5,524 nucleotides of DNA from Methanobrevibacter sp. (lineage in GTDB: Archaea; Methanobacteriota; Methanobacteria; Methanobacteriales; Methanobacteriaceae), in assembly GCA_016838945.1 (NCBI GenBank), contig JADLKP010000151.1, forward strand, positions 1 through 5,524, in the 5' to 3' direction. Positions 1 through 5,433 of the stretch are shown piece after piece (position 1 is the first letter of the stretch; each line of letters opens with the position of its first letter). Position numbers and translations under genes: made by a program. The notes under the pieces were generated by a model, which was given only the letters and a program-made list of their open reading frames with translations, ran no database searches and was not told the DNA's origin.

Positions 1-180
1 ATAATTGCTTAATTTATTAAAAATAAGCATTTAAACTAAAAATAGAAAAATAAAGAAAAATAGTGAAAAATTATTAAAAATTTTAATGAAAATTATGAAA
101 AAGCATTAAAAAATTCAAGAAAAAAATTATAAAAAATTCTTATAAAAATTATAAAGAAATCTAAGAAAAATAGAAAAAAA
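1..180. other. A-rich low-complexity intergenic DNA
   Basis: This stretch is almost entirely A and T, with repeated A runs on the plus strand and hence T runs on the minus strand. I see no reading frame with a recognisable start, ribosome binding site or protein motif on either strand, and no tRNA-like fold. Its right part (for example the eight-A run at 174-181) gives T tracts on the minus strand, where archaeal transcription of the thermosome gene could end. The left edge may belong to the intergenic region of a gene outside the window. Confidence 0.6.
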
Positions 181-217
181 ATAATTGAGATTTACTCCCA
201 ACTATTGAAAATATTTT

Positions 218-256
218 GATCAAACTTTTTCTAAAAGTTTGGAAAAAGTTTTGGTC
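218..256 (-). terminator. Downstream stem-loop with two alternative pairings, followed by T tracts
   Basis: A perfect 9-bp stem with a 3-nt loop is formed by CAAACTTTT (221-229) and AAAAGTTTG (233-241). The left arm with its flank (218-231) can instead pair almost perfectly with 242-256 (GAAAAAGTTTTGGTC), because the AAAAGTTT motif occurs twice. The two structures exclude each other. On the minus strand the element comes about 35 nt after the thermosome stop codon and is followed by T tracts around 166-181. It probably forms part of the thermosome terminator or 3' UTR. Archaeal termination depends mainly on U tracts, so the hairpins may instead protect the mRNA end. Confidence 0.5.
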
Positions 257-289
257 CAGTTTTTGCAGACCGAAGGCCTGAAAAGCTGG
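256..289 (-). terminator. Stem-loop just after the thermosome stop codon
   Basis: Read on the minus strand, this begins 1 nt after the stop codon. CCAG, UUUU and CAGGCC pair with GGUCUG, AAAA and CUGG around a three-base UUC loop, giving about 14 pairs including one G-U, with one bulge and one C-A mismatch. It is by far the most GC-rich segment of the non-coding DNA in this window. It is most likely a transcript-end hairpin for the thermosome mRNA. No other role is evident. Confidence 0.55.
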
Positions 290-290
290 G

Positions 291-1946
291 CTACATCATA
301 GGAGGCATTCCGCCAGGCATACCGCCCATACCCGGTGCAGGAGGCATACCGCTATGATCCAAGTTTTCATCTGGGTCGACTTTTTGAAGTGCACCAGCTG
401 CTGCCACCAAATCATCAATACGCAAGATCATTTCACAAGCTTCTTGAGCTGCTTGGATAGCTTGTTTCTTGACTCTTTGAGGTTCAACAACACCTGCTTC
501 CTTCATATCAACCACTTTGCCTTCAAATACGTCTAATCCCATGTTGATATTTTCTTCATGAGCTGCTCTGAGTTCTACAAGCAAGTCAATGGTATTTAAA
601 CCAGCGTTTTCAGATAAGGTTCTTGGTACGATTTCCAAAGCGTCTGCAAATGCATTTACAGCCACTTGTTCTCTTCCGCTGATTGTGTTAGCATAAGCTT
701 TCAATTGTCTTGCAATTTCAATTTCAGGAGCTCCCCCACCGTATACTACTTTTCCGTCTTCTACAGTAGCTGCAACTACACCTAATGCATCTTCCATAGC
801 TCTTTCAATTTCAGATGAAACATGTCTTGTACTTCCACGGATTAAAATGGAACTCGCTTTAGGGTCTTCACATTCTTCAATGAAGGTTAACATTTGGTCA
901 AATACTTTTTCTTGGTGTATGTAACCTGCCTTACCTAATACATCAGGAGTCAAGTCTTCGATATTTGTGATGAGTTCTGCACCGGTAGCTTTCATGATTC
1001 TTTTTACGTCGGTGTTCTTAACTCTTTTGAATGCCATGATCCCATCTTTGGACAAGTGATGTTGGACTACATCATCAATACCTTTTTGACAGAACAGTAC
1101 GTTACATCCGGAATCGATGATCTTATCAGCAATTCCTTTTAAGGTTTCCTGTTCATTGTCTAAGAAAGCCTGCATTTGTAAAGGATCAGTGAAGTCAACT
1201 TTAGCATTGTCCAAATCTTTCAATTCTAAAGGATATTTCATTAAAGCGATTTTTGCATCGCGGATTTCTTCAGGCATAGATTCATTTGCTCTGCCTTGGT
1301 CAATGTAGATTCCGTCAACAATCATAGAGTCTTCTACACTTCCACCATTGATTCTGTGGATTTTAATGAGAGTTTTGTCTAATTTTTCTCCTTCTTCAAC
1401 TTTGAGTGCAGCTTGAACAAGCAATTCTGCCAATTCGTCTTTAGCATAATCGGAACCTTTACCGGTCATTGCAGTTTTTGCAATACCAAATAAGGTGTCC
1501 TTATCTCTTGCATCGGTAGAGATGCTGTATAAAATGTCCATTGCTTTTGTTACTGCTAATCTGTAACCTAAAAGGATGGTTGGAATTGCAATTCCATCTT
1601 CATATAATTCCATAGCGTTTTTAAGTAATTCACCAGCAATGATTACAACAGTAGTGGTTCCATCTCCAACTACATTTTCCTGTTTTCTTGCAATTTCCAC
1701 AAGCATTTTAGCAGCAGGGTGTGCGATATCCATTTCCTGTAAGATGGTTGCTCCGTCATTGGTTACAACCACATCACCCATCTTCTTGTCCACTAACATT
1801 TTGTCCATTCCTTTTGGACCAAGGGTGGTTCTTACAATGCTTGCTAATAGTTGGCTTGCAAAAATATTCATTCTTAAAGCTTGATTTCCTTGAAATCTTT
1901 CAGTATCATCACGTAAAATATACATCGGTTGATTAATTTGTGCCAT
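291..1946 (-). CDS. Thermosome subunit (archaeal group II chaperonin)
   Basis: This is a 551-residue ATP-dependent cytosolic chaperonin subunit. Such subunits build the eight-fold double-ring cage that folds non-native proteins without a GroES-type lid. The length is normal for the family and the gene appears intact. Visible hallmarks are LGPKG (42-46), VTNDGATIL (61-69), GDGTTT (94-99; D95 is the expected nucleotide-site aspartate), the second catalytic aspartate in ERAMEDALGVV (D386), and the GGGAPE nucleotide loop (403-408). The middle third (about 210-370) corresponds to the apical and flanking intermediate domains. The C-terminus ends in a flexible Gly/Met/Pro tail (533-551), as is usual for chaperonins. 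The chosen ATG gives the expected family N-terminus (MAQ-NQPMYIL) and follows a good ribosome binding site. It stands alone as a single-gene unit with its own leader and terminator. Whether the cage is homo- or hetero-oligomeric cannot be told from this window. Confidence 0.98.
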   Translation of the reverse strand: MAQINQPMYILRDDTERFQGNQALRMNIFASQLLASIVRTTLGPKGMDKMLVDKKMGDVVVTNDGATILQEMDIAHPAAKMLVEIARKQENVVGDGTTTVVIIAGELLKNAMELYEDGIAIPTILLGYRLAVTKAMDILYSISTDARDKDTLFGIAKTAMTGKGSDYAKDELAELLVQAALKVEEGEKLDKTLIKIHRINGGSVEDSMIVDGIYIDQGRANESMPEEIRDAKIALMKYPLELKDLDNAKVDFTDPLQMQAFLDNEQETLKGIADKIIDSGCNVLFCQKGIDDVVQHHLSKDGIMAFKRVKNTDVKRIMKATGAELITNIEDLTPDVLGKAGYIHQEKVFDQMLTFIEECEDPKASSILIRGSTRHVSSEIERAMEDALGVVAATVEDGKVVYGGGAPEIEIARQLKAYANTISGREQVAVNAFADALEIVPRTLSENAGLNTIDLLVELRAAHEENINMGLDVFEGKVVDMKEAGVVEPQRVKKQAIQAAQEACEMILRIDDLVAAAGALQKVDPDENLDHSGMPPAPGMGGMPGGMPPMM

Positions 1947-1950
1947 AATA

Positions 1951-1958
1951 ATCTCCTT
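1951..1958 (-). promoter_or_regulatory. Ribosome binding site of the thermosome gene
   Basis: On the minus strand AAGGAGAT lies four bases before the ATG, with the GGAG core six bases away. It matches the anti-Shine-Dalgarno end of archaeal 16S rRNA and fixes the start at 1946. Confidence 0.8.
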
Positions 1959-2064
1959 AATTTAATCAATGTTATTTTTAAATTAGATAATTTTAGTAAT
2001 TCATTAGAATAATCAAATTATTTTTTAAATTAAATTATGTAAATTATATTAAATTATCCATATA

Positions 2065-2074
2065 GTTATAAATA
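2065..2074 (-). promoter_or_regulatory. Candidate TATA box of the thermosome gene
   Basis: The minus strand reads TATTTATAAC here, with a purine-rich stretch (GGCAAACC) just upstream that could serve as a BRE. Transcription would begin near 2040-2048, giving a leader of about 100 nt. A second TATA-like sequence on the minus strand (TTTTTATAG, about 2087-2095) would start slightly further upstream. The whole region is AT-rich, so the assignment is tentative. I see no clear heat-shock operator. Confidence 0.35.
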
Positions 2075-2130
2075 GGTTTGCCTTACTATAAAAAAGTTTT
2101 GTTTAAAATAAGAAAAATATAAGAAATTTG

Positions 2131-2189
2131 AAAAAAAGTAAAAAAATAAATAAGCAAAAGAGAAGAAATTCAATCCAAGACAGTTGAAT
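2131..2189 (-). terminator. Terminator of the acetyltransferase/NTF2-like operon
   Basis: Read on the minus strand, 14 nt after the stop codon of the NTF2-like gene, ATTCAA (2184-2189) can pair with TTGAAT (2168-2173) across a 10-nt loop. Two seven-base-class T runs follow (plus-strand A runs at 2131-2137 and 2140-2146). The stem is weak, but T tracts of this kind are enough for archaeal RNA polymerase to terminate. Confidence 0.5.
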
Positions 2190-2202
2190 GCAAAATGAAT
2201 AT

Positions 2203-2595
2203 TTAATTGTCCCATTTGCTCAAATACCATTTTCCATCAATCTTTTCCATTGTCTGTTCGCTATGCAATGTCCAAGTTCCTTTTATTCCATAAACCTTAG
2301 CATCAAGAGTCACATCTGCCTTTAATAATACCTTATCCTCTTCCAATATTATTATAATAGGATTATGAATGATGGACTCATAATAATTAAGTGTCCCATC
2401 CATTATCTCATCGATATACTCTTCCTTTGTCTGAATCTTTCCAGACATATGTGTGAGAGTGTAATTATCCTCTAAAAGTTCATTCAGCTTTTTTAAATCC
2501 TTTTCAATCATTGCATATTGAAATTCAATGAATCTTTCCAAGACTTCCTCTTGATCAGATGTCAAATCTCCCTTATCGACTACAGAAACACTCAT
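2203..2595 (-). CDS. NTF2-like (SnoaL/DUF4440-type) small protein
   Basis: This 130-residue soluble protein has the pattern of the NTF2-like cone fold. An N-terminal helix (about 14-30, EEVLERFIEFQYAMIEKD) is followed by a helix and turn leading to the conserved-looking LTHMSG segment (47-52), a helix beginning TKEEYIDEIMDG (56-67), and long curved strands (about 71-113). It ends with a typical GKWYLSKWD strand (121-129). Family members range from enzymes to binding proteins, and the sequence does not reveal the ligand or activity. It starts 11 bp after the acetyltransferase stop codon. An AGGT overlapping that stop codon (2605-2608) can serve as its ribosome binding site, so translation of the pair is probably coupled. 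The fold assignment is fairly secure; the function is unknown. Confidence 0.8.
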   Translation of the reverse strand: MSVSVVDKGDLTSDQEEVLERFIEFQYAMIEKDLKKLNELLEDNYTLTHMSGKIQTKEEYIDEIMDGTLNYYESIIHNPIIIILEEDKVLLKADVTLDAKVYGIKGTWTLHSEQTMEKIDGKWYLSKWDN

Positions 2596-2606
2596 GATAA
2601 CAGAAC

Positions 2607-3146
2607 CTATTCTGGGAACTTATCTTTATCCAATGTTTTTACAAGTTTTGCAGGAATTCCTACAACAACAGCATAATCCGGAACATCCTTTGTGACGATT
2701 GCTCCTGCTCCAACGATTGCAAATTTTCCAATGGTGACTCCTGGCAAGATTGATGCTCCAGCTCCAATCCATGCCCCTTTTTTAATGACAATCTCTTCAC
2801 AAGTCAATACTTGCCTTTCGTATTCATCATGATTGTTTGAGAGTAGCTGCACATTTCCAGCAATCATTACATCATCCTCTATAGTGATTCCTCCTCTTGC
2901 CATAGCCAAGCAATTGCTGTTGATGAAAACGTTGTTTCCAAGTTTTATATTATTAAATGCGGCACCTGCAAATGGTGTTGTGATAGTGCTGTTTTCACCG
3001 ATGTTGCCATCAAGCAATTCATTGAGTATTGAAACATACTCCTCAGTCATAGGTTCAGTATGATTGAATTTAAACAGTAATTTTGATTGTTCCATCATGA
3101 GTTCTCTTTCTTCCTGCGACATTTCATCCATATCAATTCTTTCCAT
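2607..3146 (-). CDS. Hexapeptide-repeat O-acetyltransferase (maltose/galactoside acetyltransferase-like)
   Basis: This 179-residue protein belongs to the left-handed beta-helix acyltransferases, trimeric enzymes that move an acetyl group from acetyl-CoA to a hydroxyl, often on a sugar. A helical N-terminal part (about 10-48) resembles the Maa-type cap. Hexapeptide turns run from about 66 to 155 (IKLGNN, ITIEDD, VMIAGN, IVIKKG, AWIGAG, VTIGKF, AIVGAG). The likely catalytic histidine is H106 in SNNHDEYERQ. The end IVTKDVPDYAVVVGIPAKLVK (150-170) is the classic closing segment of this family. The acceptor cannot be predicted, so a specific name such as Maa or LacA would be overreach. It is the first gene of a two-gene unit with the NTF2-like gene, divergent from the MarR gene. 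The ATG is supported by AGGAAAGGA upstream. Confidence 0.9.
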   Translation of the reverse strand: MERIDMDEMSQEERELMMEQSKLLFKFNHTEPMTEEYVSILNELLDGNIGENSTITTPFAGAAFNNIKLGNNVFINSNCLAMARGGITIEDDVMIAGNVQLLSNNHDEYERQVLTCEEIVIKKGAWIGAGASILPGVTIGKFAIVGAGAIVTKDVPDYAVVVGIPAKLVKTLDKDKFPE

Positions 3147-3150
3147 ATTA

Positions 3151-3160
3151 TCCTTTCCTT
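3151..3160 (-). promoter_or_regulatory. Ribosome binding site of the acetyltransferase gene
   Basis: The minus strand reads AAGGAAAGGA, with two overlapping AGGA cores nine and four bases from the ATG. This supports the start at 3146. Confidence 0.65.
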
Positions 3161-3191
3161 TTGTTGATATAATTACTGTTTATGACAATTG

Positions 3192-3200
3192 TTATTTATA
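3192..3200 (-). promoter_or_regulatory. TATA box for the acetyltransferase operon
   Basis: The minus strand reads TATAAATAA. The expected transcription start is near 3170, giving a leader of about 25 nt that contains the ribosome binding site. The upstream edge of the box, where TFB contacts the BRE, overlaps the first palindrome (3198-3209). A bound repressor would therefore block this promoter. Confidence 0.5.
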
Positions 3201-3209
3201 GTTAACTAT
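3198..3209. promoter_or_regulatory. Probable MarR operator 1 (palindrome)
   Basis: ATAGTTAACTAT is a perfect 12-bp palindrome in the divergent region. It is repeated with one change 17 bp further on. It abuts the minus-strand TATA box of the acetyltransferase operon. Short palindromes of this size beside the regulator's own promoter are typical MarR-family binding sites. The link to this particular MarR protein is inferred from position. Confidence 0.6.
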
Positions 3210-3214
3210 TAATA

Positions 3215-3226
3215 ATGGTTAACTAT
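3215..3226. promoter_or_regulatory. Probable MarR operator 2 (palindrome)
   Basis: ATGGTTAACTAT differs by one base from operator 1 and lies 17 bp from it, centre to centre. That is a little over one and a half helical turns, so the two sites sit on different faces of the helix. It touches the plus-strand TATA box of the MarR gene (3226-3233), which suggests autorepression. Confidence 0.6.
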
Positions 3227-3233
3227 TTATATG
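3226..3233 (+). promoter_or_regulatory. TATA box of the MarR gene
   Basis: TTTATATG is close to the methanogen consensus TTTATATA. A start about 25 bp downstream falls at roughly 3252-3258, only a few bases before the ATG at 3261. The MarR message would then be leaderless or nearly so, which agrees with the absence of a Shine-Dalgarno sequence there. Confidence 0.55.
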
Positions 3234-3260
3234 ATGTGCCATAAAATTTAATTAGATATT

Positions 3261-3683
3261 ATGGAATTAAATGAAAGTCCGGAAAACATGTTCTTGTACC
3301 ATTATGTTGAGGAACTGATATCTGAGTATCATTCATATTATGAACTTAACTTAAAAGACAAGGATTTGACTGTAAAAGAATATGCCGTTCTTTTAAGAAT
3401 AAGATTCCTGGGAAAATCAACACAACATGATCTAGTAAATCTATTCGGCGTGAGCGGAGCCTATATGGCAAAGCTTTTGAAGAAGTTTGAAGATGAAGCT
3501 TATATTGAAAGAATAGAAAATCCGGAAAACAGAAGAAAGAAGATTGTTGAACTGACAGAAAAGGGAATTGAAAAGACAGACAAGTTAGTAGAAATTATTG
3601 ATGGTTGGGAAAAGGAAGCCACTTCAAATTTAACAGAAGATGAATTAGTTATTCTCAAAAAGCTCTTATCAAAAATCATATGA
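3261..3683 (+). CDS. MarR-family winged helix-turn-helix transcriptional regulator
   Basis: This 140-residue cytoplasmic DNA-binding protein would act as a dimer. Helical dimerisation parts lie at each end (about 7-30 and 103-140). Between them is the winged helix: LTVKEYAVLLRI (36-47), the helix STQHDLVNLFG (53-63), the recognition helix VSGAYMAKLLKKFEDEAY (64-81), and a wing with the family's basic motif ENRRKKIVELTEKG (89-102). Many MarR proteins repress their own and a divergent gene set until a phenolic ligand or an oxidant releases them. No cysteine is present, so a thiol-based redox switch within this protein is unlikely and a ligand more probable. It faces the acetyltransferase operon across two palindromes and precedes the flavodoxin by 78 bp on the same strand. 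Confidence 0.93.
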   Translation: MELNESPENMFLYHYVEELISEYHSYYELNLKDKDLTVKEYAVLLRIRFLGKSTQHDLVNLFGVSGAYMAKLLKKFEDEAYIERIENPENRRKKIVELTEKGIEKTDKLVEIIDGWEKEATSNLTEDELVILKKLLSKII

Positions 3684-3750
3684 TAAAAAAATACTTTGAT
3701 TAAATCATCAGTAATTTTATTTAATTTTAATGCAGATTATTTATATAAAA

Positions 3751-3754
3751 GGAG
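3751..3754 (+). promoter_or_regulatory. Ribosome binding site of the flavodoxin gene
   Basis: GGAG (within AAAAGGAGAT) lies seven bases before the ATG at 3762. This decides the start against the longer frame that would begin with TTG at 3696. No good promoter sits at a workable distance upstream, so the gene is probably co-transcribed with the MarR gene. Confidence 0.75.
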
Positions 3755-3761
3755 ATATCTT

Positions 3762-4268
3762 ATGTCAAGCATAGTAATTTATTTTTCAAGAAGTGGTGAA
3801 AACTACTTTGGAGGAGTACTTAAAAACATTGAAAAGGGAAATACAGAAATCATTGCAGAATACATTCAGGAATTGGATGATGCAGATTTATTCAAAGTGG
3901 AACCTGCAGTTGAATATCCTGCAGATTATATGGAATGCATTGATGTTGCCAAAAAGGAACAACAAGCAGATGCAAGACCTGAAATCAAAGAAACATTAGA
4001 CAGTATTGACGCTTATGACACTGTATACATCGGTTTTCCAAACTGGTGGGGAACATTGCCTATGCCAATGTTTACACAATTGGAACAACTCGATTTTGCA
4101 GGAAAAACAGTCAAGCCTTTTGTAACCCATGAAGGATCCGGTTTCGGATCATCACAAAAGGACTTGAAAAAATTATGCGAAGGAGCTCAAATCAAAAATG
4201 GATTATCAATTCCTGGCGCTAATGTATATGAAGCAAAAGACCTTGTAAAAAGATGGATTGATGAATAA
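3762..4268 (+). CDS. Flavodoxin family protein
   Basis: This 168-residue protein is an FMN-binding electron carrier or small flavin oxidoreductase of the flavodoxin fold. It opens with the first strand and phosphate loop, SSIVIYFSRSGEN (2-14). An insertion precedes GNTEIIAEYI (26-35), which is a known pattern in the flavodoxin_4-like branch rather than classical FldA. The segment TVYIGFPNWWGTLPMPMFTQLEQ (87-109) carries the aromatic residues W95 and W96 expected near the flavin ring. KTVKPFVTHEGSGFGSS (115-131) is the second typical flavin-side loop. No transmembrane segment or signal peptide is present. It follows the MarR gene on the same strand, so it probably belongs to that regulon. Its redox partner and substrate are unknown. 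Related proteins are common in anaerobic bacteria, so the locus might be horizontally acquired, but a tree is needed. Confidence 0.9.
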   Translation: MSSIVIYFSRSGENYFGGVLKNIEKGNTEIIAEYIQELDDADLFKVEPAVEYPADYMECIDVAKKEQQADARPEIKETLDSIDAYDTVYIGFPNWWGTLPMPMFTQLEQLDFAGKTVKPFVTHEGSGFGSSQKDLKKLCEGAQIKNGLSIPGANVYEAKDLVKRWIDE

Positions 4269-4282
4269 CCAACCCATCTTAA

Positions 4283-4521
4283 TTTTCTTTTTTTTTAATT
4301 TTTTACAATCTATACCCTAAAAACCAATCATTCAACTTTTCTTTTTTTTAATTTTTTACAATCTATACCCTAAAAACCAATCATTCAACTTTTCTTTTTT
4401 TTAATTTTTTACAATCTATACCCTAAAAACCAATCATTCAACTTTTCTTTTTTTTAATTTTTTACAATCTATACCCTAAAAACCAATCATTCAACTTTTC
4501 TTTTTTTTAATTTTTTACAAT
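4283..4521. repeat. 53-bp tandem repeat array, four full copies plus a partial one
   Basis: Direct repeats without spacers: copies begin at 4283, 4337, 4390 and 4443, and a partial fifth at 4496 stops after ACAAT near 4521. Each unit has TTTTC, a T run, AATTTTTTACAAT, CTATACCCTAAAAACC and AATCATTCAAC. The copies are identical except that the first has nine Ts where the others have eight, so its period is 54. Positions 4269-4282 resemble the unit's end (CCAACCCATCTTAA against CCAATCATTCAAC), which suggests a degenerate earlier copy beginning right at the flavodoxin stop codon. The period is not a multiple of three and no frame is coding. Each copy supplies a T-rich tract on the plus strand, so the array is a serial terminator candidate for the flavodoxin gene. 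The rest of the convergent spacer (4522-4570) shows nothing recognisable. Confidence 0.95.
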
Positions 4522-4570
4522 TATCTTTATAACTCTTACTTACTCCTTTTATTATACTGCCGTTTTGAAA

Positions 4571-5350
4571 TCATTTCTCCAAAACAGCAATATAATCCAT
4601 TTTGCTTCTAATAAATGGAATCCAAGTAAATAGCTTGGTAATCGGTTTATACACATTCATCCCATCAAATAGATTTTCATCCTTTATCCATTTGAAATTA
4701 GGATTTAATTTTAGAAGCTCATGTCCTTTTTGAACTCCCCAAATGAATTGGGCATCCATTTCTTCAACTGATTTCTCCTTAACATTCTTTACAGAAGCAG
4801 GAGGCATAATTTCAGTGAAGACTGTACATGATTGGAAATTCTCATCAATGATATCCAAAATCCTTTTGTTGTCCCCCTCATCAAGATACATTGTCAAACC
4901 TTCAATTATGAACAATATATCCCCACCATATTCAATTTTGCTGGCCCAAGAAGGATCCATTGCCGAATAAGCCAATGTCTTTACCCTATCCGTATCTTCA
5001 ATATAGCTTAATCTAAAATTCGCTGAATTTTCCAAATCAACATTATACCATTTGATTATGCCATTATCCAATCGATTGAAACGAGTGTCCATACCTGATG
5101 CAATATTCACTATTGTGCAATCAGGATGTGAGCGAATATACTTAGACACCATTTCATCCAGAACTATTGTTCTTGAGATTACTCCCATCTGCATGGTAAT
5201 GTCCTTATCAGCCATGGAAAAGTCATAATCAATTTCAGAAATCACTTCTATTGCCTTGAAATCAAAAAATTTATGATTCTTCTCTTGAGAATGCTTGGCT
5301 TTTGTGTATAAAGTCAATAGCATGGTCTTCTCTACACCTTCTAAATTCAT
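4571..5350 (-). CDS. Class I SAM-dependent methyltransferase, LCM/Tcmp-type
   Basis: This 259-residue cytosolic methyltransferase belongs to the leucine carboxyl methyltransferase-like superfamily (PF04072/COG3315 type). The N-terminal TLYTKAKHSQEKNHKFFDFKA (13-33) and IDYDF (40-44) match the family's lead-in. The SAM-binding glycine loop is VNIASGMDTRFNRL (81-94). YNVDLE (102-107) supplies the acidic residue for the SAM ribose (D105). MDPSW (131-135) is the adenine-side motif, and FIIEGLTMYL (147-156) is motif IV. No membrane segment is present. Bacterial relatives methylate small carboxylic acids and polyketides, but the substrate here is unknown. The ATG follows a GAGGT site. A DtxR/MntR-like palindrome overlaps the promoter, which suggests metal-dependent expression and perhaps a role in making or modifying a metal-binding small molecule. 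That role is inference only. Confidence 0.9.
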   Translation of the reverse strand: MNLEGVEKTMLLTLYTKAKHSQEKNHKFFDFKAIEVISEIDYDFSMADKDITMQMGVISRTIVLDEMVSKYIRSHPDCTIVNIASGMDTRFNRLDNGIIKWYNVDLENSANFRLSYIEDTDRVKTLAYSAMDPSWASKIEYGGDILFIIEGLTMYLDEGDNKRILDIIDENFQSCTVFTEIMPPASVKNVKEKSVEEMDAQFIWGVQKGHELLKLNPNFKWIKDENLFDGMNVYKPITKLFTWIPFIRSKMDYIAVLEK

Positions 5351-5356
5351 AGTTTT

Positions 5357-5361
5357 ACCTC
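5357..5361 (-). promoter_or_regulatory. Ribosome binding site of the methyltransferase gene
   Basis: The minus strand reads GAGGT six bases before the ATG at 5350, a good match to the archaeal anti-Shine-Dalgarno sequence. It supports this start. Confidence 0.7.
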
Positions 5362-5397
5362 AAAAATTTTATATGTTTAAATGTATATTCTTTTAGT

Positions 5398-5405
5398 ATA
5401 TAAAA
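5398..5405 (-). promoter_or_regulatory. TATA box of the methyltransferase gene
   Basis: The minus strand reads TTTTATAT followed by A, close to the consensus. Transcription would start near 5375, leaving a leader of about 25 nt. The adjoining upstream bases (CCTAAA) belong to the 22-bp palindrome, so an operator-bound protein would cover the BRE and TATA elements. Confidence 0.55.
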
Positions 5406-5424
5406 TTTAGGTATACCTAAATTT
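5403..5424. promoter_or_regulatory. Perfect 22-bp palindrome, DtxR/MntR-like operator
   Basis: Eleven bases on each side of the centre (5413/5414) are exact complements, with core TTTAGGTATACCTAAA. The TTAGG...CCTAA arrangement is the recognised form of operators bound by DtxR/MntR/IdeR-family metal-dependent repressors in bacteria and archaea. It sits between two outward TATA boxes (5398-5405 minus, 5422-5429 plus) and so could control both directions. The regulator gene is not in this window. Which metal is sensed cannot be read from the site. Confidence 0.7.
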
Positions 5425-5429
5425 ATATG
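5422..5429 (+). promoter_or_regulatory. Candidate divergent TATA box on the plus strand
   Basis: TTTATATG directly follows the palindrome and has CCTAAA in the BRE position, mirroring the minus-strand promoter. A transcript would start near 5448-5455 and run toward the reading frame beginning at 5481. Confidence 0.4.
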
Positions 5430-5433
5430 CACT

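Noticed and set aside
354..1936. Several plus-strand open frames inside the thermosome gene
   Set aside because: They overlap a clear 551-residue chaperonin on the other strand, have no recognisable motifs and lack ribosome binding sites.
2061..2090. TATAGT...ACTATA inverted repeat near the thermosome promoter as an operator
   Set aside because: The arms are six AT-rich bases with an 18-bp spacer, and the inner AGG/CCT dyad has a different centre, so this is not better than chance in such DNA.
2833..3063. Plus-strand open frame inside the acetyltransferase gene
   Set aside because: It is the antisense shadow of the hexapeptide repeats, with no independent support.
3697..3707. TGATTAAATCA between the MarR and flavodoxin genes as terminator or operator
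   Set aside because: Five-base arms with a single-base centre cannot form a hairpin, and the sequence does not match the MarR palindromes.
3738..3750. TATA-like TTATTTATATAAA just before the flavodoxin gene as its promoter
   Set aside because: Transcription would begin about 25 bp downstream, inside the coding region and past the ATG, losing the phosphate-binding loop.
3696..3761. Longer flavodoxin start at TTG 3696 adding 22 residues
   Set aside because: The added residues do not fit the flavodoxin N-terminus, and a GGAG site lies at the right distance from ATG 3762.
3793..3999. Second plus-strand frame within the flavodoxin gene
   Set aside because: It is an out-of-frame shadow rich in Lys and Gln, with no initiation signal.
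4311..4327. CCCTAA within the tandem repeat resembles a telomere repeat unit
   Set aside because: It occurs once per 53-bp unit and is not itself tandem, so the resemblance is chance.
4283..4521. CRISPR-like array
   Set aside because: The units follow one another directly with no variable spacers and no internal dyad of CRISPR type.
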